A stretch of 64,000 bases of DNA from contig NZ_JARVKY010000009.1 in the NCBI RefSeq assembly GCF_029813785.1, positions 62,001 to 126,000 of the forward strand, given 5' to 3'. Positions 53,242 through 62,483 of this stretch are shown here, piece by piece. The DNA comes from Streptomyces sp. DH41 (GTDB lineage: Bacteria; Actinomycetota; Actinomycetes; Streptomycetales; Streptomycetaceae). Positions within the stretch are counted from its first letter, which is position 1, and each line of letters opens with the position of its first letter. The translations under genes were made by a program, and so were the position numbers. The notes under the pieces are model-generated. The model was given only the letters and a program-made list of their open reading frames with translations, made no database searches and was not told where the DNA came from.

Positions 53242-54268
53242 CATCGCTCCGCGCACGCGGACCGCCTTCCCGCCGCCCCTGCTCACCGCCGCGACCCTGA
53301 CCGTCGCCGGCCTCGTCCTGCTGGTCTTCGGCGCGACCACGCCCCAGCTGGTCACGCCCGCCAAGGCCGCCGTCGCGCTGCTCGGCCTCGGCGTGCTGCT
53401 CGCCGGCGCCTCCCGGCTCGGCAAGCTGTGGGCGGGGCCCGGCTTCGACGTGGTCTTCTGGTTCGGCGCGGGCTGGCTCCTGCTGCTCGGCCTCGCCATC
53501 CTCTGCGCGCCGTGGCTGCCGCTCGCCGAGGACCGGGACGTCGCGAGCACCGTCGCCGAACCCGTCTTCGCCACCCCGACGTTCACCGGCACCCACCCCC
53601 TCGGCACCAACGCCTTCGGCCTCGACCTGCTCGCCAGATCCCTGTACGGGGCCCGCTCCTCGCTGCTCATCTCCCTGTCCGCGGTGGCCCTCGGCACCGT
53701 GGTCGGCGGCGCGATCGGCATGGTCGCCGGCTACTTCCAGAAGACCGTCGACCGGGCGGTGGGCATCGCGACCAACTCGCTGCTCGCCGTGCCCCCGCTC
53801 ATCCTGCTCATCGCCCTGGCCACCGTGCTCCAGCCGCACCTGCGCAACGTCGCCTTCTCACTGGCGCTGCTCACCATCCCCGGCATGGTGCGCCTGGCCC
53901 GCGCCACCACCATGGCCTACGCGAACCGGGAGTTCGTCGTCGCCGCCCGCGCCATGGGCGCCACCCGCTCCCGCATCCTCCTGCGCGAACTGTTGCCCAA
54001 CGTGCTGCTGCCCGTGCTGTCCCTGGCCGTCGTGATGATCTCGGTGCTCATCGTCGCCGAGGCCTCCCTCAGCTTCCTCGGACTGGGCATCCAGCCGCCG
54101 GAACCGACCTGGGGAAACATGATCGCCGAGGGCGAGGGCGAGGTCTTCGAGGAGCACCCGCACATCGTGCTCGTGCCCGGCGCCTTCCTCTTCCTCACCG
54201 TGTTCGCCTTCAACATCGTCGGCGAGAAGGCTCGCGGACGCTGGGACTCCCGGAGCGTGAAACTGTGA
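53228..54268 (+). CDS. ABC transporter permease (DppC-like)
   Basis: 346 aa. Three extra N-terminal hydrophobic segments (residues ~15-90), unusual for DppC, precede the standard domain (HPLGTNAFGLDLLARSLYGA, EAA loop NREFVVAARAMGATRSRILL, EASLSFLGLGIQPPEPTWG). It ends with the regular DSRSVKL tail. GTG 53228 is taken because GAGGA lies 6 nt upstream; it overlaps the first permease by 14 bp. ATG 53234 is possible. Confidence 0.86.
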   Translation: MSMSDIAPRTRTAFPPPLLTAATLTVAGLVLLVFGATTPQLVTPAKAAVALLGLGVLLAGASRLGKLWAGPGFDVVFWFGAGWLLLLGLAILCAPWLPLAEDRDVASTVAEPVFATPTFTGTHPLGTNAFGLDLLARSLYGARSSLLISLSAVALGTVVGGAIGMVAGYFQKTVDRAVGIATNSLLAVPPLILLIALATVLQPHLRNVAFSLALLTIPGMVRLARATTMAYANREFVVAARAMGATRSRILLRELLPNVLLPVLSLAVVMISVLIVAEASLSFLGLGIQPPEPTWGNMIAEGEGEVFEEHPHIVLVPGAFLFLTVFAFNIVGEKARGRWDSRSVKL

Positions 54269-55326
54269 CCCCGGAGCGAGAGACCGTGACCACCACACCG
54301 GCGCCCGCCCCCGGCACCGACGCACCCCCGCTGCTGAGCGCCACCGACGTACGCACCGCCTTCCACACCCTGCGCGGCCCGGTGCAGGCCGTCGACGGCG
54401 TCTCCCTCACCCTGTCCGAGGGCGAGACCCTCGGCATCGTCGGCGAGTCGGGGTCGGGCAAGTCCGTGCTCGGCCGCACCCTCATGGGCCTGATCACCGA
54501 CGGCCCCGGCACCACCGTCTCCGGCACCGTCCTGATCGGTGGCAAGGACGTCCACGCCCTCACCGCCGCTGGACGGCGAGCCCTGTGGGGCACCGACGTC
54601 GCCATGGTCTTCCAGGATCCGATGACCTCCCTGAACCCGGTGAAAAGGGTCGGCACCCACCTCACCGAGAGCCTCCGGCTCCATCTCGGCCTGAGCCGCG
54701 CCGAGGCGCGGGACCGGGCCGTCGACCTGCTCCGCCAGGTCGGCATCCCCGAGCCGTCCCGGCGCGCCGGCCAGTACCCGCACGAACTGTCCGGCGGCAT
54801 GCGCCAGCGCGTCGTCATCGCCATGGCCCTCGCCTGCGGCCCCCGCCTGCTCATCGCCGACGAACCCACCACCGCGCTCGACGTCACGGTGCAGAAGCAG
54901 ATCCTGGACCTGCTGGCCCTTCTCGCCGAGGAACTGCGCATGGCGACCGTCCTCATCAGCCACGACCTCGCCACCGTCGCGGGCCGCACCGACCGCGTCG
55001 CGGTCATGTACGCGGGTCGCCTCGTCGAGTACGCGGACACCGCCGCCGTCTTCGACCGCCCCCGCCACCCCTACAGCAGTGCCCTCATCGCGTCGATCCC
55101 GCGCCTGGACCTGCCCCCGCACACCCTGCTGCCCGCCATCGAGGGCCGCCCGCCCAACCTGCTGCACCCGCCCCCCGGATGCCGGTTCGCCCCGCGCTGC
55201 GACGCGGCGACCGACCGCTGCGCCACCGACGCCCCCGACCTCACCGGATACGCCGGTGACCGCGACGCCGGCGGCGTCGTCGCCTGCCACCACCCTCTGG
55301 GCGCCGCCGAGGAGGCCACCGTATGA
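54265..55326 (+). CDS. ABC transporter ATPase (DppD-like)
   Basis: 353 aa. Walker A GESGSGKS, signature LSGGMRQRVVIAMAL, Walker B LLIADEPTTALD and the C-terminal oligopeptide-transporter domain with Cys residues in GCRFAPRCDAATDRC, a feature of peptide-type ATPases that can hold an iron-sulfur cluster. GTG start overlapping the permease stop. Confidence 0.88.
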   Translation: MTPERETVTTTPAPAPGTDAPPLLSATDVRTAFHTLRGPVQAVDGVSLTLSEGETLGIVGESGSGKSVLGRTLMGLITDGPGTTVSGTVLIGGKDVHALTAAGRRALWGTDVAMVFQDPMTSLNPVKRVGTHLTESLRLHLGLSRAEARDRAVDLLRQVGIPEPSRRAGQYPHELSGGMRQRVVIAMALACGPRLLIADEPTTALDVTVQKQILDLLALLAEELRMATVLISHDLATVAGRTDRVAVMYAGRLVEYADTAAVFDRPRHPYSSALIASIPRLDLPPHTLLPAIEGRPPNLLHPPPGCRFAPRCDAATDRCATDAPDLTGYAGDRDAGGVVACHHPLGAAEEATV

Positions 55327-56330
55327 CCACCACCCGAGAGGCCCCCGCACTGACGGCGACCGACCTCGTAGTCGAGTTCCCGGCCGGACGAGGGCAGAAG
55401 GTGCACGCGGTCTCCGGCGTCACACTGGAGGTCGCGGCCGGCGAAACCCTCGGCATCCTGGGCGAGTCGGGCTGCGGCAAGTCCACCGTCGGCCGGTCCC
55501 TGATCCAACTGCCGCCCCCCGACTCGGGCACCGTCCGCCTCGGTGACGTCACCCTCACCGGCCTCGCCCCCGGTCAGCTGCGCCGGGCCCGCGCCCGGAT
55601 GCAGATCATCATGCAGGACCCCGTCTCCGCCCTGAACCCGCGCCGCAGGGTCAGGGACCTGGTGTGGGAAGGCCCCTCGATCTGGGGCGCCGGCGACGAC
55701 ACCCGCGACAAGGACGCCCGCGTCGACGCCGCCCTGCGCGACGTCGGCCTCGACCCCGCGACCGTACGGGACCGCCGGCCGCACGAACTGTCCGGCGGCC
55801 AGTGCCAGCGGGTCTGCATCGCCCGCGCCCTCATGCTCGACCCCGAGGTCCTGATCTGCGACGAACCCGTCTCCAGCCTGGACGTGTCCGTGCAGGCGCA
55901 GATCCTCAACCTCCTTCAGACGACGACCCGTCGGCGCGCGCTGAGCATGGTCTTCATCGCCCACGACGTGTCCGTGGTGAAGAACATCAGCGACCGCGTC
56001 ATGGTCATGTACCTCGGCAAGGTCTGCGAGGTCCTGCCCTCCGACGGAATGCAGCACGAGGCCGCGCACCCCTACACCCGGCTGCTGCTCGCTTCCCTCC
56101 CCGAAGCCCAGCTGGGCACCGCCGAGGCCGCCGCCGCCGCCACCGACGACGGTCCCGGTGCGGCCGCCGAGCTCCCCTCACCGCTGAACCCGCCCTCGGG
56201 CTGCCGCTTCCGCACCCGCTGCCCGCTGGCCACCGAACGGTGCGCCGCCGAGGAACCCGCCCCGCGCGAGATCCGCCCCGGCCACCGGATCGCCTGCCAC
56301 CACGCCGAACCGAGGAGGAACCACCCGTGA
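55323..56330 (+). CDS. ABC transporter ATPase (DppF-like)
   Basis: 335 aa. Walker A GESGCGKS, signature LSGGQCQRVCIARAL, Walker B LICDEPVSSLD, and the C-terminal GCRFRTRCPLATERC motif. It pairs with the preceding ATPase as a heterodimer. ATGA overlap on the left, GTGA overlap with the OYE gene on the right, so the reductase is in the same transcript. Confidence 0.88.
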   Translation: MTTTREAPALTATDLVVEFPAGRGQKVHAVSGVTLEVAAGETLGILGESGCGKSTVGRSLIQLPPPDSGTVRLGDVTLTGLAPGQLRRARARMQIIMQDPVSALNPRRRVRDLVWEGPSIWGAGDDTRDKDARVDAALRDVGLDPATVRDRRPHELSGGQCQRVCIARALMLDPEVLICDEPVSSLDVSVQAQILNLLQTTTRRRALSMVFIAHDVSVVKNISDRVMVMYLGKVCEVLPSDGMQHEAAHPYTRLLLASLPEAQLGTAEAAAAATDDGPGAAAELPSPLNPPSGCRFRTRCPLATERCAAEEPAPREIRPGHRIACHHAEPRRNHP

Positions 56331-57589
56331 CCACCAGCGCCACGCCCCCCACCCCCGACGCCCCCCGCACTCCCGAGGCCCCCGACGTCCTGGCTCCCGC
56401 CAAGCTGGGCCCCGTCGAGCTGCGCAACCGCGTCATCAAGGCCGCCACCTACGAGGGGCTCAGCCACAAGTCCCTGGTCACCAAGGACCTCGTCGACTTC
56501 CACGTCGCCTACGCCCGCGGCGGCGTCGGCATGACGACCGTCGCCTACTGCGCGGTCGCCAAGGAGGGACGCACCGACCGCCACCAGATCCACTGGACCG
56601 ACGAGGCGATGCCGGGCCTGCGGGTCCTCACCGACGCGGTGCACGCCGAGGGCGCCGCGGTCTCGGCGCAGATCGGCCACGGCGGTCCCGTCGCCAACCC
56701 CAAGGGCAACGGCGCTCCCGCCCTCTCCCCGTCCAGGCACTTCCACGCCACCACCATCAGCTGGGCCCAGGAGGCGTCCCTCGCCGACATCCGGCGCATC
56801 ACCGAGGCACACGCCGAGGCCGCGCGCCGCGCCATCGAGGCCGGCTTCGACGCCGTCGAGGTGCACCTGGGCCACAACTACCTGGCCAGCTCCTTCCTCA
56901 GCCCTCGGGTCAACCACCGCACCGACGCCTACGGCGGCAGCCTGGAGAACCGCGCCCGGTTCGCCCGGGAGATCATGCGAGCCGTCCGCGACGCGGTCGG
57001 CGACCGCATCGCGGTCATCGCGAAGATGAACATGGACGACGGCGTGCCCGGCGGCTTCTGGCTCGACGAGGCCATCCCCGTGACGCAGTGGCTCGAACAG
57101 GACGGCACCGTCGACGCCCTGGAGATGACCGCGGGCAGCTCCCTGCTCAACCCGATGTACCTCTTCAAGGGCGATGCCCCGCTCAAGGAGTTCGCCGCGA
57201 TCATGCCGCAGCCGATCAAGCTCGGCGTGAAGATGGTCGGCGGCCGGTTCCTGCACAGCTACCCCTACCGGGACGCCTACCTCCTCGAGGACGCCCGGCA
57301 GATCCGCGCCGCCGTGAAGCTGCCGATGATCCTGCTCGGCGGCATCACCGACAAGCCCGTCATGGACCTCGCGATGCGCGAGGGCTTCGAGTTCGTGGCC
57401 ATGGCGCGGTCCCTGCTGCGGGAGCCCGACCTGGTCAACCGCCTGCGCGACGACGCCGCCACGCCGTCGCTGTGCATCCACTGCAACAAGTGCATGCCGA
57501 CCAACTTCACCGGCACCCGCTGCGTCCTGGTCGACCGCGGCACCACCCGCCGCGACACCTGGGGCAAGCCCGCGGGGTACGTGGCGTGA
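56327..57589 (+). CDS. OYE-family FMN oxidoreductase with C-terminal Cys cluster
   Basis: 420 aa. NADH:flavin oxidoreductase barrel: LAPAKLGPVELRNRVIKAA, the substrate-binding pair in EVHLGHNYLASSFLSP, NHRTDAYGGSLENRARF, MARSLLREPDLV. After the barrel there is CIHCNKC, then another Cys 11 residues on, as in the 4Fe-4S motif of 2,4-dienoyl-CoA reductase and bile-acid BaiCD/BaiH enzymes. The C-terminal FAD/NAD(P) domains of those enzymes are absent: the protein ends about 30 residues later. It may be a stand-alone enoate reductase or oxidase that takes electrons from a partner. Confidence 0.82.
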   Translation: MTTSATPPTPDAPRTPEAPDVLAPAKLGPVELRNRVIKAATYEGLSHKSLVTKDLVDFHVAYARGGVGMTTVAYCAVAKEGRTDRHQIHWTDEAMPGLRVLTDAVHAEGAAVSAQIGHGGPVANPKGNGAPALSPSRHFHATTISWAQEASLADIRRITEAHAEAARRAIEAGFDAVEVHLGHNYLASSFLSPRVNHRTDAYGGSLENRARFAREIMRAVRDAVGDRIAVIAKMNMDDGVPGGFWLDEAIPVTQWLEQDGTVDALEMTAGSSLLNPMYLFKGDAPLKEFAAIMPQPIKLGVKMVGGRFLHSYPYRDAYLLEDARQIRAAVKLPMILLGGITDKPVMDLAMREGFEFVAMARSLLREPDLVNRLRDDAATPSLCIHCNKCMPTNFTGTRCVLVDRGTTRRDTWGKPAGYVA

Positions 57590-59019
57590 GGGGCCCCGAC
57601 GGTGAGGTGAGGGGTCCTGGCGGCGGCGTGAGGAGCCCCGACGCGGTCGCCACCGCGGCCTCCGTCCGCAACGGCGAGAGCGACGCCCGTACCGTCACCG
57701 AGCAGGCGATCGCCCGCATCGAGAAGCTCGACCCCGGCCTCAACGCGGTCGTGCACACCCGGTTCGAGGCAGCCCTCGCCGAAGTGGCCGCGGGCCTGCC
57801 CGACGGCCCGCTGCACGGCGTACCGCTGCTCGTCAAGGACCTCGGCACCGAGGTGGAGGGCCTGCCCGCGACGGGCGGCAGCCGCCTGTTCGCGGACGTC
57901 GTGGCCCGGGGCGACAGCGAACTCGTGGCCCGCTACCGGCGGGCCGGCGCGGTCGTCCTCGGTACCACCAACACCCCCGAACTGGGCCTCAACGCCTCCA
58001 CCGAACCGGCGCTCTTGGGCCCCACCCGCAACCCGTGGAGCGGCGCGCACTCGGCAGGCGGCTCCAGCGGCGGCTCGGCGGCGGCGGTGGCGGCCGGTAT
58101 GGTCCCGGTGGCACACGCCAGCGACGGCGGCGGCTCCATCCGCATCCCGGCGGCGGCCTGCGGACTGTTCGGACTCAAGCCCAGCCGGGGCCGCGTCTCA
58201 CCCGCGCCCCGGCCCACCACCCTGTCGGGACTCGTCTCCGCACACCACGCCGTCACCACGACCGTCCGGGACAGCGCTCTGCTCCTCGACGTGGCCGCCG
58301 GCCCGTTGCCCGGCGACGCGTACGCCGCCCCGGAGCCGGCCGCGTCCTTCGCCGAACTGGCCCGCCGCGACCCGGGCCGGCTGCGGATCGGCCTGCTGAC
58401 GGAGCTGCCGCAGGGCCCGGCCGTGCACCCGGAGTGCGCCGGGGCGGCGCGCGCGGCGGCCCGGCTGTGCGAACGGCTCGGCCACGAGGTCGTCGAGACC
58501 ACCGCCCGCTACCACCCCGCCGACGTGGGCCGCACCTCGGGCGTTCTGATGGGCGCCGACCTCGTCGCCCAGATCGACGCCCGGCTCGCACACCTCGGCA
58601 GGCCCCTGGCCGACGACGACGTCGAGCCGTTCACCCGCGTCCTGTACGAGCACTACCGGGCCCTTCCCGCGGCCGACGTCAGCCGGGCGCTGCGCCGGGC
58701 CCAGGAGATCGGCTGGGAGATGGGCACGGTCTTCGGCGAGTTCGACGTCCTGCTCAGCCCGACCCTCGCGCAGCCGACCCCGCCGCTCGGCACCCTCGAC
58801 ACGGCCGACCCGGAGTCGATCTACCGGCACGCCTCCGTCTACGCCGCCTTCACCAGCGTCCACAACGTCACGGGGATGCCGGCGATGTCCGTCCCCTTCG
58901 GCCACGACCGTGCGAACGGTCTGCCGCTCGGCGTCCAGTTCGCCGCGGACCTGGGCGGAGAGGGAGTCCTGCTGGCCCTGGCGGCGCGGCTGGAGGAGGC
59001 GGCGCCTTGGAGAAGCTGA
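57586..59019 (+). CDS. Amidase signature family hydrolase
   Basis: 477 aa. The Ser-cisSer-Lys triad is visible: Lys in VPLLVKDLG, cis-Ser in SAGGSSGGSAAAVAAG, nucleophilic Ser in DGGGSIRIPAAACG. It hydrolyses carboxamides. It is coupled by GTGA to the OYE gene as last gene of the ABC operon. The first ~18 residues are a low-complexity run encoded by repeated GTGAGG elements, so GTG 57628 could be the real start. Importer plus amidase suggests uptake and deconjugation of an amide, for example an amino-acid-conjugated steroid acid (inference). Confidence 0.83.
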   Translation: MRGPDGEVRGPGGGVRSPDAVATAASVRNGESDARTVTEQAIARIEKLDPGLNAVVHTRFEAALAEVAAGLPDGPLHGVPLLVKDLGTEVEGLPATGGSRLFADVVARGDSELVARYRRAGAVVLGTTNTPELGLNASTEPALLGPTRNPWSGAHSAGGSSGGSAAAVAAGMVPVAHASDGGGSIRIPAAACGLFGLKPSRGRVSPAPRPTTLSGLVSAHHAVTTTVRDSALLLDVAAGPLPGDAYAAPEPAASFAELARRDPGRLRIGLLTELPQGPAVHPECAGAARAAARLCERLGHEVVETTARYHPADVGRTSGVLMGADLVAQIDARLAHLGRPLADDDVEPFTRVLYEHYRALPAADVSRALRRAQEIGWEMGTVFGEFDVLLSPTLAQPTPPLGTLDTADPESIYRHASVYAAFTSVHNVTGMPAMSVPFGHDRANGLPLGVQFAADLGGEGVLLALAARLEEAAPWRS

Positions 59020-59082
59020 TGGCATCGCTCTCATAGGAAAGGATCAGCGAGGCAGCAACTGCTGGCGTACGGAAACCGAGTG

Positions 59083-59100
59083 CATTGGCATCGATAACAT
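59083..59100. promoter_or_regulatory. LacI-type operator before the GH35 gene
   Basis: CATTGGCATCGATAACAT, exactly the reverse complement of the sequence at 61217-61234 before the lacI gene. Central CG and half-palindrome TTATCGATgc are typical for LacI-family operators. Similarity extends about 15 bp further on one side (GGCAGAG, GGAACT). It lies about 80 bp before the GTG at 59178. Confidence 0.8.
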
Positions 59101-59177
59101 TCTCTGCCATAGTTCCAACTTCCGACCGCTGGTGCCCTCCTATGTCCTCGCCCCCTCCCGACCGCTGGAGCCGTCAC

Positions 59178-60974
59178 GTGAGCACGTCCCCGCCCGCCAC
59201 CCTGACGTACGGCGACGGCGTCCTCCTGCGGGACGGGCGCCCGCACCGCGTCCTTTCGGGATCGCTGCACTACTTCAGGGTCCGCCCCGAGCAGTGGGCC
59301 GACCGGCTCCGGCGGCTGGCCGCCCTCGGCCTGAACACGGTGGACACCTACGTCCCGTGGAACTTCCACGAGCGCGCCGAGGGCGACATCCGCTTCGACG
59401 GCCCGCGCGACCTGGGCCGGTTCGCCCGGCTGGCCCAGGCGGAGGGACTGGACGTCATCGTGCGGCCGGGCCCGTACATCTGCGCCGAGTGGGACAACGG
59501 CGGGCTGCCCGCCTGGCTGACCGGCACGCCCGGCATGCGGCTGCGCACCTCCCACGGCCCCTTCCTGGCAGCGGTCGACCGCTGGTTCGACGAGCTGATC
59601 CCGCGCGTCGCCGACCTCCAGACCATCCGGGGCGGGCCGGTCGTGGCCGTACAGATCGAGAACGAGTACGGCAGCTACGGCGACGACCACGCCTACGTCC
59701 GCCATGTGCGTGACGCCCTCGTCGCGCGCGGAGTCACCGAACTGCTCTACACGGCGGACGGACCGACCCCGCTGATGCAGGACGGGGGCGCCCTGCCCGG
59801 CGAACTGGCCGCGGCGACCTTCGGCTCACGTCCCGACCGGGCCGCGGAGCTGCTGCGCTCACGCCGGCCCGGGGAGCCCTTCTTCTGCGCCGAGTTCTGG
59901 AACGGCTGGTTCGACCACTGGGGCGAGAAGCACCACATCCGGTCGGCGCGGAGCGCGGCCGAGACCGTCGGCGACATCCTCGACGAGGGCGGCTCCGTGA
60001 GCCTCTACATGGCGCACGGCGGCACCAACTTCGGCCTGTGGGCGGGCGCCAACCACGACGGCGGCCGGATCCGGCCGACCGTCACCAGCTACGACTCGGA
60101 CGCCCCCATCGCCGAGAACGGCGCCCTGACGCCGAAGTTCCACGCCCTGAGGGAGAAGCTGACCGCGATCGACGGCGCCGGAGCCGAGCGTCCGCTGCCC
60201 GCCGATCCGCCGCTGCTGGCGCCCCGTCGGCTCCCGGTCACCCGGCACGCGGCCCTGCTGGACGCGCTGCGCGCGGCGGCCGAGCCGGTGCACGCACCGC
60301 TGCCGCTCAGCTTCGAGGAACTCTCCCTGGCCTCCGGCCTGGCACTCTACGAGGCCGAGCCGCTGTTGCCGCCGGGGGACCACGAGGTGACCGTCACGGG
60401 TCTGCACGACCGCGCCCAGGTTTTCGTCGACGGCACACCCGCCGCCGTACTGGACCGCGAGAGTTCCTCGTTCACGGTCGCCGGCACCGGAGCACCCGTC
60501 CGGCTGGCGCTGTTGGTGGAGAACCAGGGGCGGATCAACTACGGCCCCCTGCTCGGCCAGGGCAAGGGCATCCTCGGCGGGGTGCGGGTGGAACGCCGGC
60601 TGGTGCACGGCTGGACGATCCGTCCGCTGCCGCTCGACGAGTGGACACGGCAGGACACGGCCCGCGCCGCGGCGGCGGCACGGCCGGACGGCAGGGCGGG
60701 CTTCGCCACCGCCACGCTTACCGTGGACGAGCCCGCGGACACCTTCGTCGCCCTGCCGGGATTCGGCAAGGGATTCCTCTGGGTCAACGGCACCCTGCTG
60801 GGCCGGTACTGGGAGATCGGACCCCAGACCACGCTCTATCTGCCCGGCCCCCTGCTGCACCCCGGCGACAACACCCTGACCGTGCTGGAACTCGAACGCC
60901 TCGGTGACCGGATCACCCTGCACGACCGGCCCGACCTCGGACCGCAGGAGGAGTACGTCGAGACGTTCGAGTGA
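59178..60974 (+). CDS. GH35 beta-galactosidase
   Basis: 598 aa. Glycoside hydrolase family 35 barrel: SGSLHYFRVRPEQWADRLRR, YVPWNFHE, acid/base Glu163 in AVQIENEYGSYG, nucleophile Glu239 in FFCAEFWNGWFDHWG. Beta-sandwich domains follow, ending in WVNGTLLGRYWEIGPQTTLYLP. No signal peptide is seen, so it is intracellular and acts on imported beta-galactosides. GTG 59178 has GGAG 8 nt upstream; ATG 59142 is an alternative without a good site. Controlled by the LacI regulator downstream, judging from shared operators. Confidence 0.88.
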   Translation: MSTSPPATLTYGDGVLLRDGRPHRVLSGSLHYFRVRPEQWADRLRRLAALGLNTVDTYVPWNFHERAEGDIRFDGPRDLGRFARLAQAEGLDVIVRPGPYICAEWDNGGLPAWLTGTPGMRLRTSHGPFLAAVDRWFDELIPRVADLQTIRGGPVVAVQIENEYGSYGDDHAYVRHVRDALVARGVTELLYTADGPTPLMQDGGALPGELAAATFGSRPDRAAELLRSRRPGEPFFCAEFWNGWFDHWGEKHHIRSARSAAETVGDILDEGGSVSLYMAHGGTNFGLWAGANHDGGRIRPTVTSYDSDAPIAENGALTPKFHALREKLTAIDGAGAERPLPADPPLLAPRRLPVTRHAALLDALRAAAEPVHAPLPLSFEELSLASGLALYEAEPLLPPGDHEVTVTGLHDRAQVFVDGTPAAVLDRESSSFTVAGTGAPVRLALLVENQGRINYGPLLGQGKGILGGVRVERRLVHGWTIRPLPLDEWTRQDTARAAAAARPDGRAGFATATLTVDEPADTFVALPGFGKGFLWVNGTLLGRYWEIGPQTTLYLPGPLLHPGDNTLTVLELERLGDRITLHDRPDLGPQEEYVETFE

Positions 60975-61316
60975 GTTCTCACATCCGCGCGCGTCGGCTC
61001 GGCGGGCGGCGGCGGGGCGTTCACCCGGGACAGCCCGTAGGCAGGTTCACCGGTACGCCGTACACGCGCATCTCCGCGGCGGCCGCCCACTGGGCCGAGT
61101 CGCGGTGTTGTCGCTGCTGTCCAGTTGCCACTCCGTCCTCTCGGCGTCGCCTACGGCTCACTGCACAGAACTGACCAGCCCGGATCTCTGCGCCGGCGGG
61201 AACTTGGCAGAGGAGGATGTTATCGATGCCAATGGTGCCCACGTGGCTAGACTGCCGAGCGGGACACCATCTGCTACGGCGCGGCCGGGGCCGCGTCGTC
61301 TCCGGAGAGGCGAGCG
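60975..61316. other. Intergenic region, GH35 to lacI
   Basis: 342 bp. It holds the operator at 61217-61234 and the lacI ribosome site (GGAGAGG, 61303-61309). Only spurious short reading frames; no hairpin terminator after the GH35 stop that I can support. Confidence 0.6.
61217..61234. promoter_or_regulatory. LacI-type operator before lacI
   Basis: ATGTTATCGATGCCAATG, identical on the opposite strand to the site before the GH35 gene. It lies 83 bp before the lacI ATG, consistent with autoregulation. Confidence 0.8.
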
Positions 61317-62423
61317 ATGTCATCGGAAACACCGGGTGCCGGCAAGAGGCCCGTGAGCAGGCGGACGGCCGACGACGGCGTCGCGCGGCATCCCGGCATG
61401 GCCGACGTCGCCCGGCTCGCCGGGGTCTCCGCCCAGACGGTGTCCCGGACCCTGGCCGGCCACCCCAACGTCCAGCAGAGGACCCGCGCCAAGGTGCTCG
61501 CCGCCGTCGAACAGCTCGGCTACCGCAAGAACAACGCGGCGCGCGTGCTGTCGTCGGGGCGCAGCCGGACGATCGGGGTCGTGACGCTGCAGACCAACTT
61601 CTACTCGCGCACGAACCTGACGTTCGGCATCGAGACCGCGGCACGCGAGGCCGGGTACGCGGTCAGCACCGCGACCACCGCGTCGCTGGACACCGCGGCG
61701 ATCGAGGGGGCGTTGTCCCGGCTGGCGGAGCAGGGCGTCGAGGGGGTCATCCTCTCGGTCCCGCTGGTCCATGTGAGTCCGAGGATCGAGCGGCTCACCC
61801 GCTCGGTGCCGACCGTCACCGTCGACGGATCGAGGACCTCGGCAACCGAGGTCGTCGCCGTCGACCAGACCCTGGCGGCACGTCTGGCGACACGTCACCT
61901 GATCGAGCTGGGCCACGAGACCGTCTGGCATGTCGCGGGGCCCCAGGAGTGGCTCGACGCCGCCAGCCGCCGCGTCGGCTGGCGCGACACCCTTCAGGCG
62001 GCCGGACTGTCCGTGCCGCCGGTGCTGGAGGGCGACTGGACACCGGCCTCCGGGTATCGCAACGGGCTGGTCCTGGGCAAGATCCCCGACGTCACCGCGG
62101 TGTTCGTGGCGAGCGACGAGATGGCCTTCGGGGTGATCCGCGCCCTGCACGAACTGGGCCGGCGGGTGCCGCAGGACATCTCCGTAGTGGGTGTGGACGA
62201 CATCGCGCTGGCCGAGTACTGCTCGCCCTCGCTGACCACGGTGGCCCAGCCCTTCACCGAGATGGGAGCCCTCGCGGTCGCCCACCTGCTGCGGCACATC
62301 ACGGACCCGGGCGCGGCGCCGGAGCCCGCGTCCGTCGAGCCCGAGTTGGTCGTCCGCGCCAGCACGGCGCCGGTCGGGCCGGCGGCGTTGGCCAGAGTAA
62401 AGGTGACCGGGCGAGAGGTCTAG
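61317..62423 (+). CDS. LacI-family transcriptional regulator
   Basis: 368 aa. After a ~27-residue basic lead comes the LacI HTH (MADVARLAGVSAQTVSRTLAG) and hinge helix (RKNNAARVLSSGR), then a periplasmic-binding-protein-like sensor domain (IGVVTLQTNFYSR, VDQTLAARLATRHL, VFVASDEMAFGVIRAL, ISVVGVDDIALAEYCSPSLTTV). Two identical CATTGGCATCGATAACAT operators (59083, 61217) flank the GH35 gene. The likely effector is a galactoside. ATG at 61317, GGAGAGG 7 nt upstream. Confidence 0.9.
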   Translation: MSSETPGAGKRPVSRRTADDGVARHPGMADVARLAGVSAQTVSRTLAGHPNVQQRTRAKVLAAVEQLGYRKNNAARVLSSGRSRTIGVVTLQTNFYSRTNLTFGIETAAREAGYAVSTATTASLDTAAIEGALSRLAEQGVEGVILSVPLVHVSPRIERLTRSVPTVTVDGSRTSATEVVAVDQTLAARLATRHLIELGHETVWHVAGPQEWLDAASRRVGWRDTLQAAGLSVPPVLEGDWTPASGYRNGLVLGKIPDVTAVFVASDEMAFGVIRALHELGRRVPQDISVVGVDDIALAEYCSPSLTTVAQPFTEMGALAVAHLLRHITDPGAAPEPASVEPELVVRASTAPVGPAALARVKVTGREV

Positions 62424-62429
62424 ACCCCA
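62414..62429. promoter_or_regulatory. dre-like element (DasR) over the lacI stop
   Basis: AGAGGTCTAGACCCCA has the perfect 10-bp core GGTCTAGACC of the DasR-responsive element. It overlaps the TAG stop of lacI, 83 bp before the GH84 start. Confidence 0.6.
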
Positions 62430-62483
62430 TACGTCTTACCTCTGCCTGCCTCCATCCCTCATCATCGTCAGGACAGGGCAATT

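Noticed and set aside
59085-59177. Longer N-terminus for the GH35 protein.
   Set aside because: The upstream starts lie on the LacI operator or have no ribosome site; GTG 59178 has GGAG at 8 nt.
60971-61174. Small reading frame after the GH35 gene.
   Set aside because: Arg-rich translation, no ribosome site, overlaps regulatory DNA.
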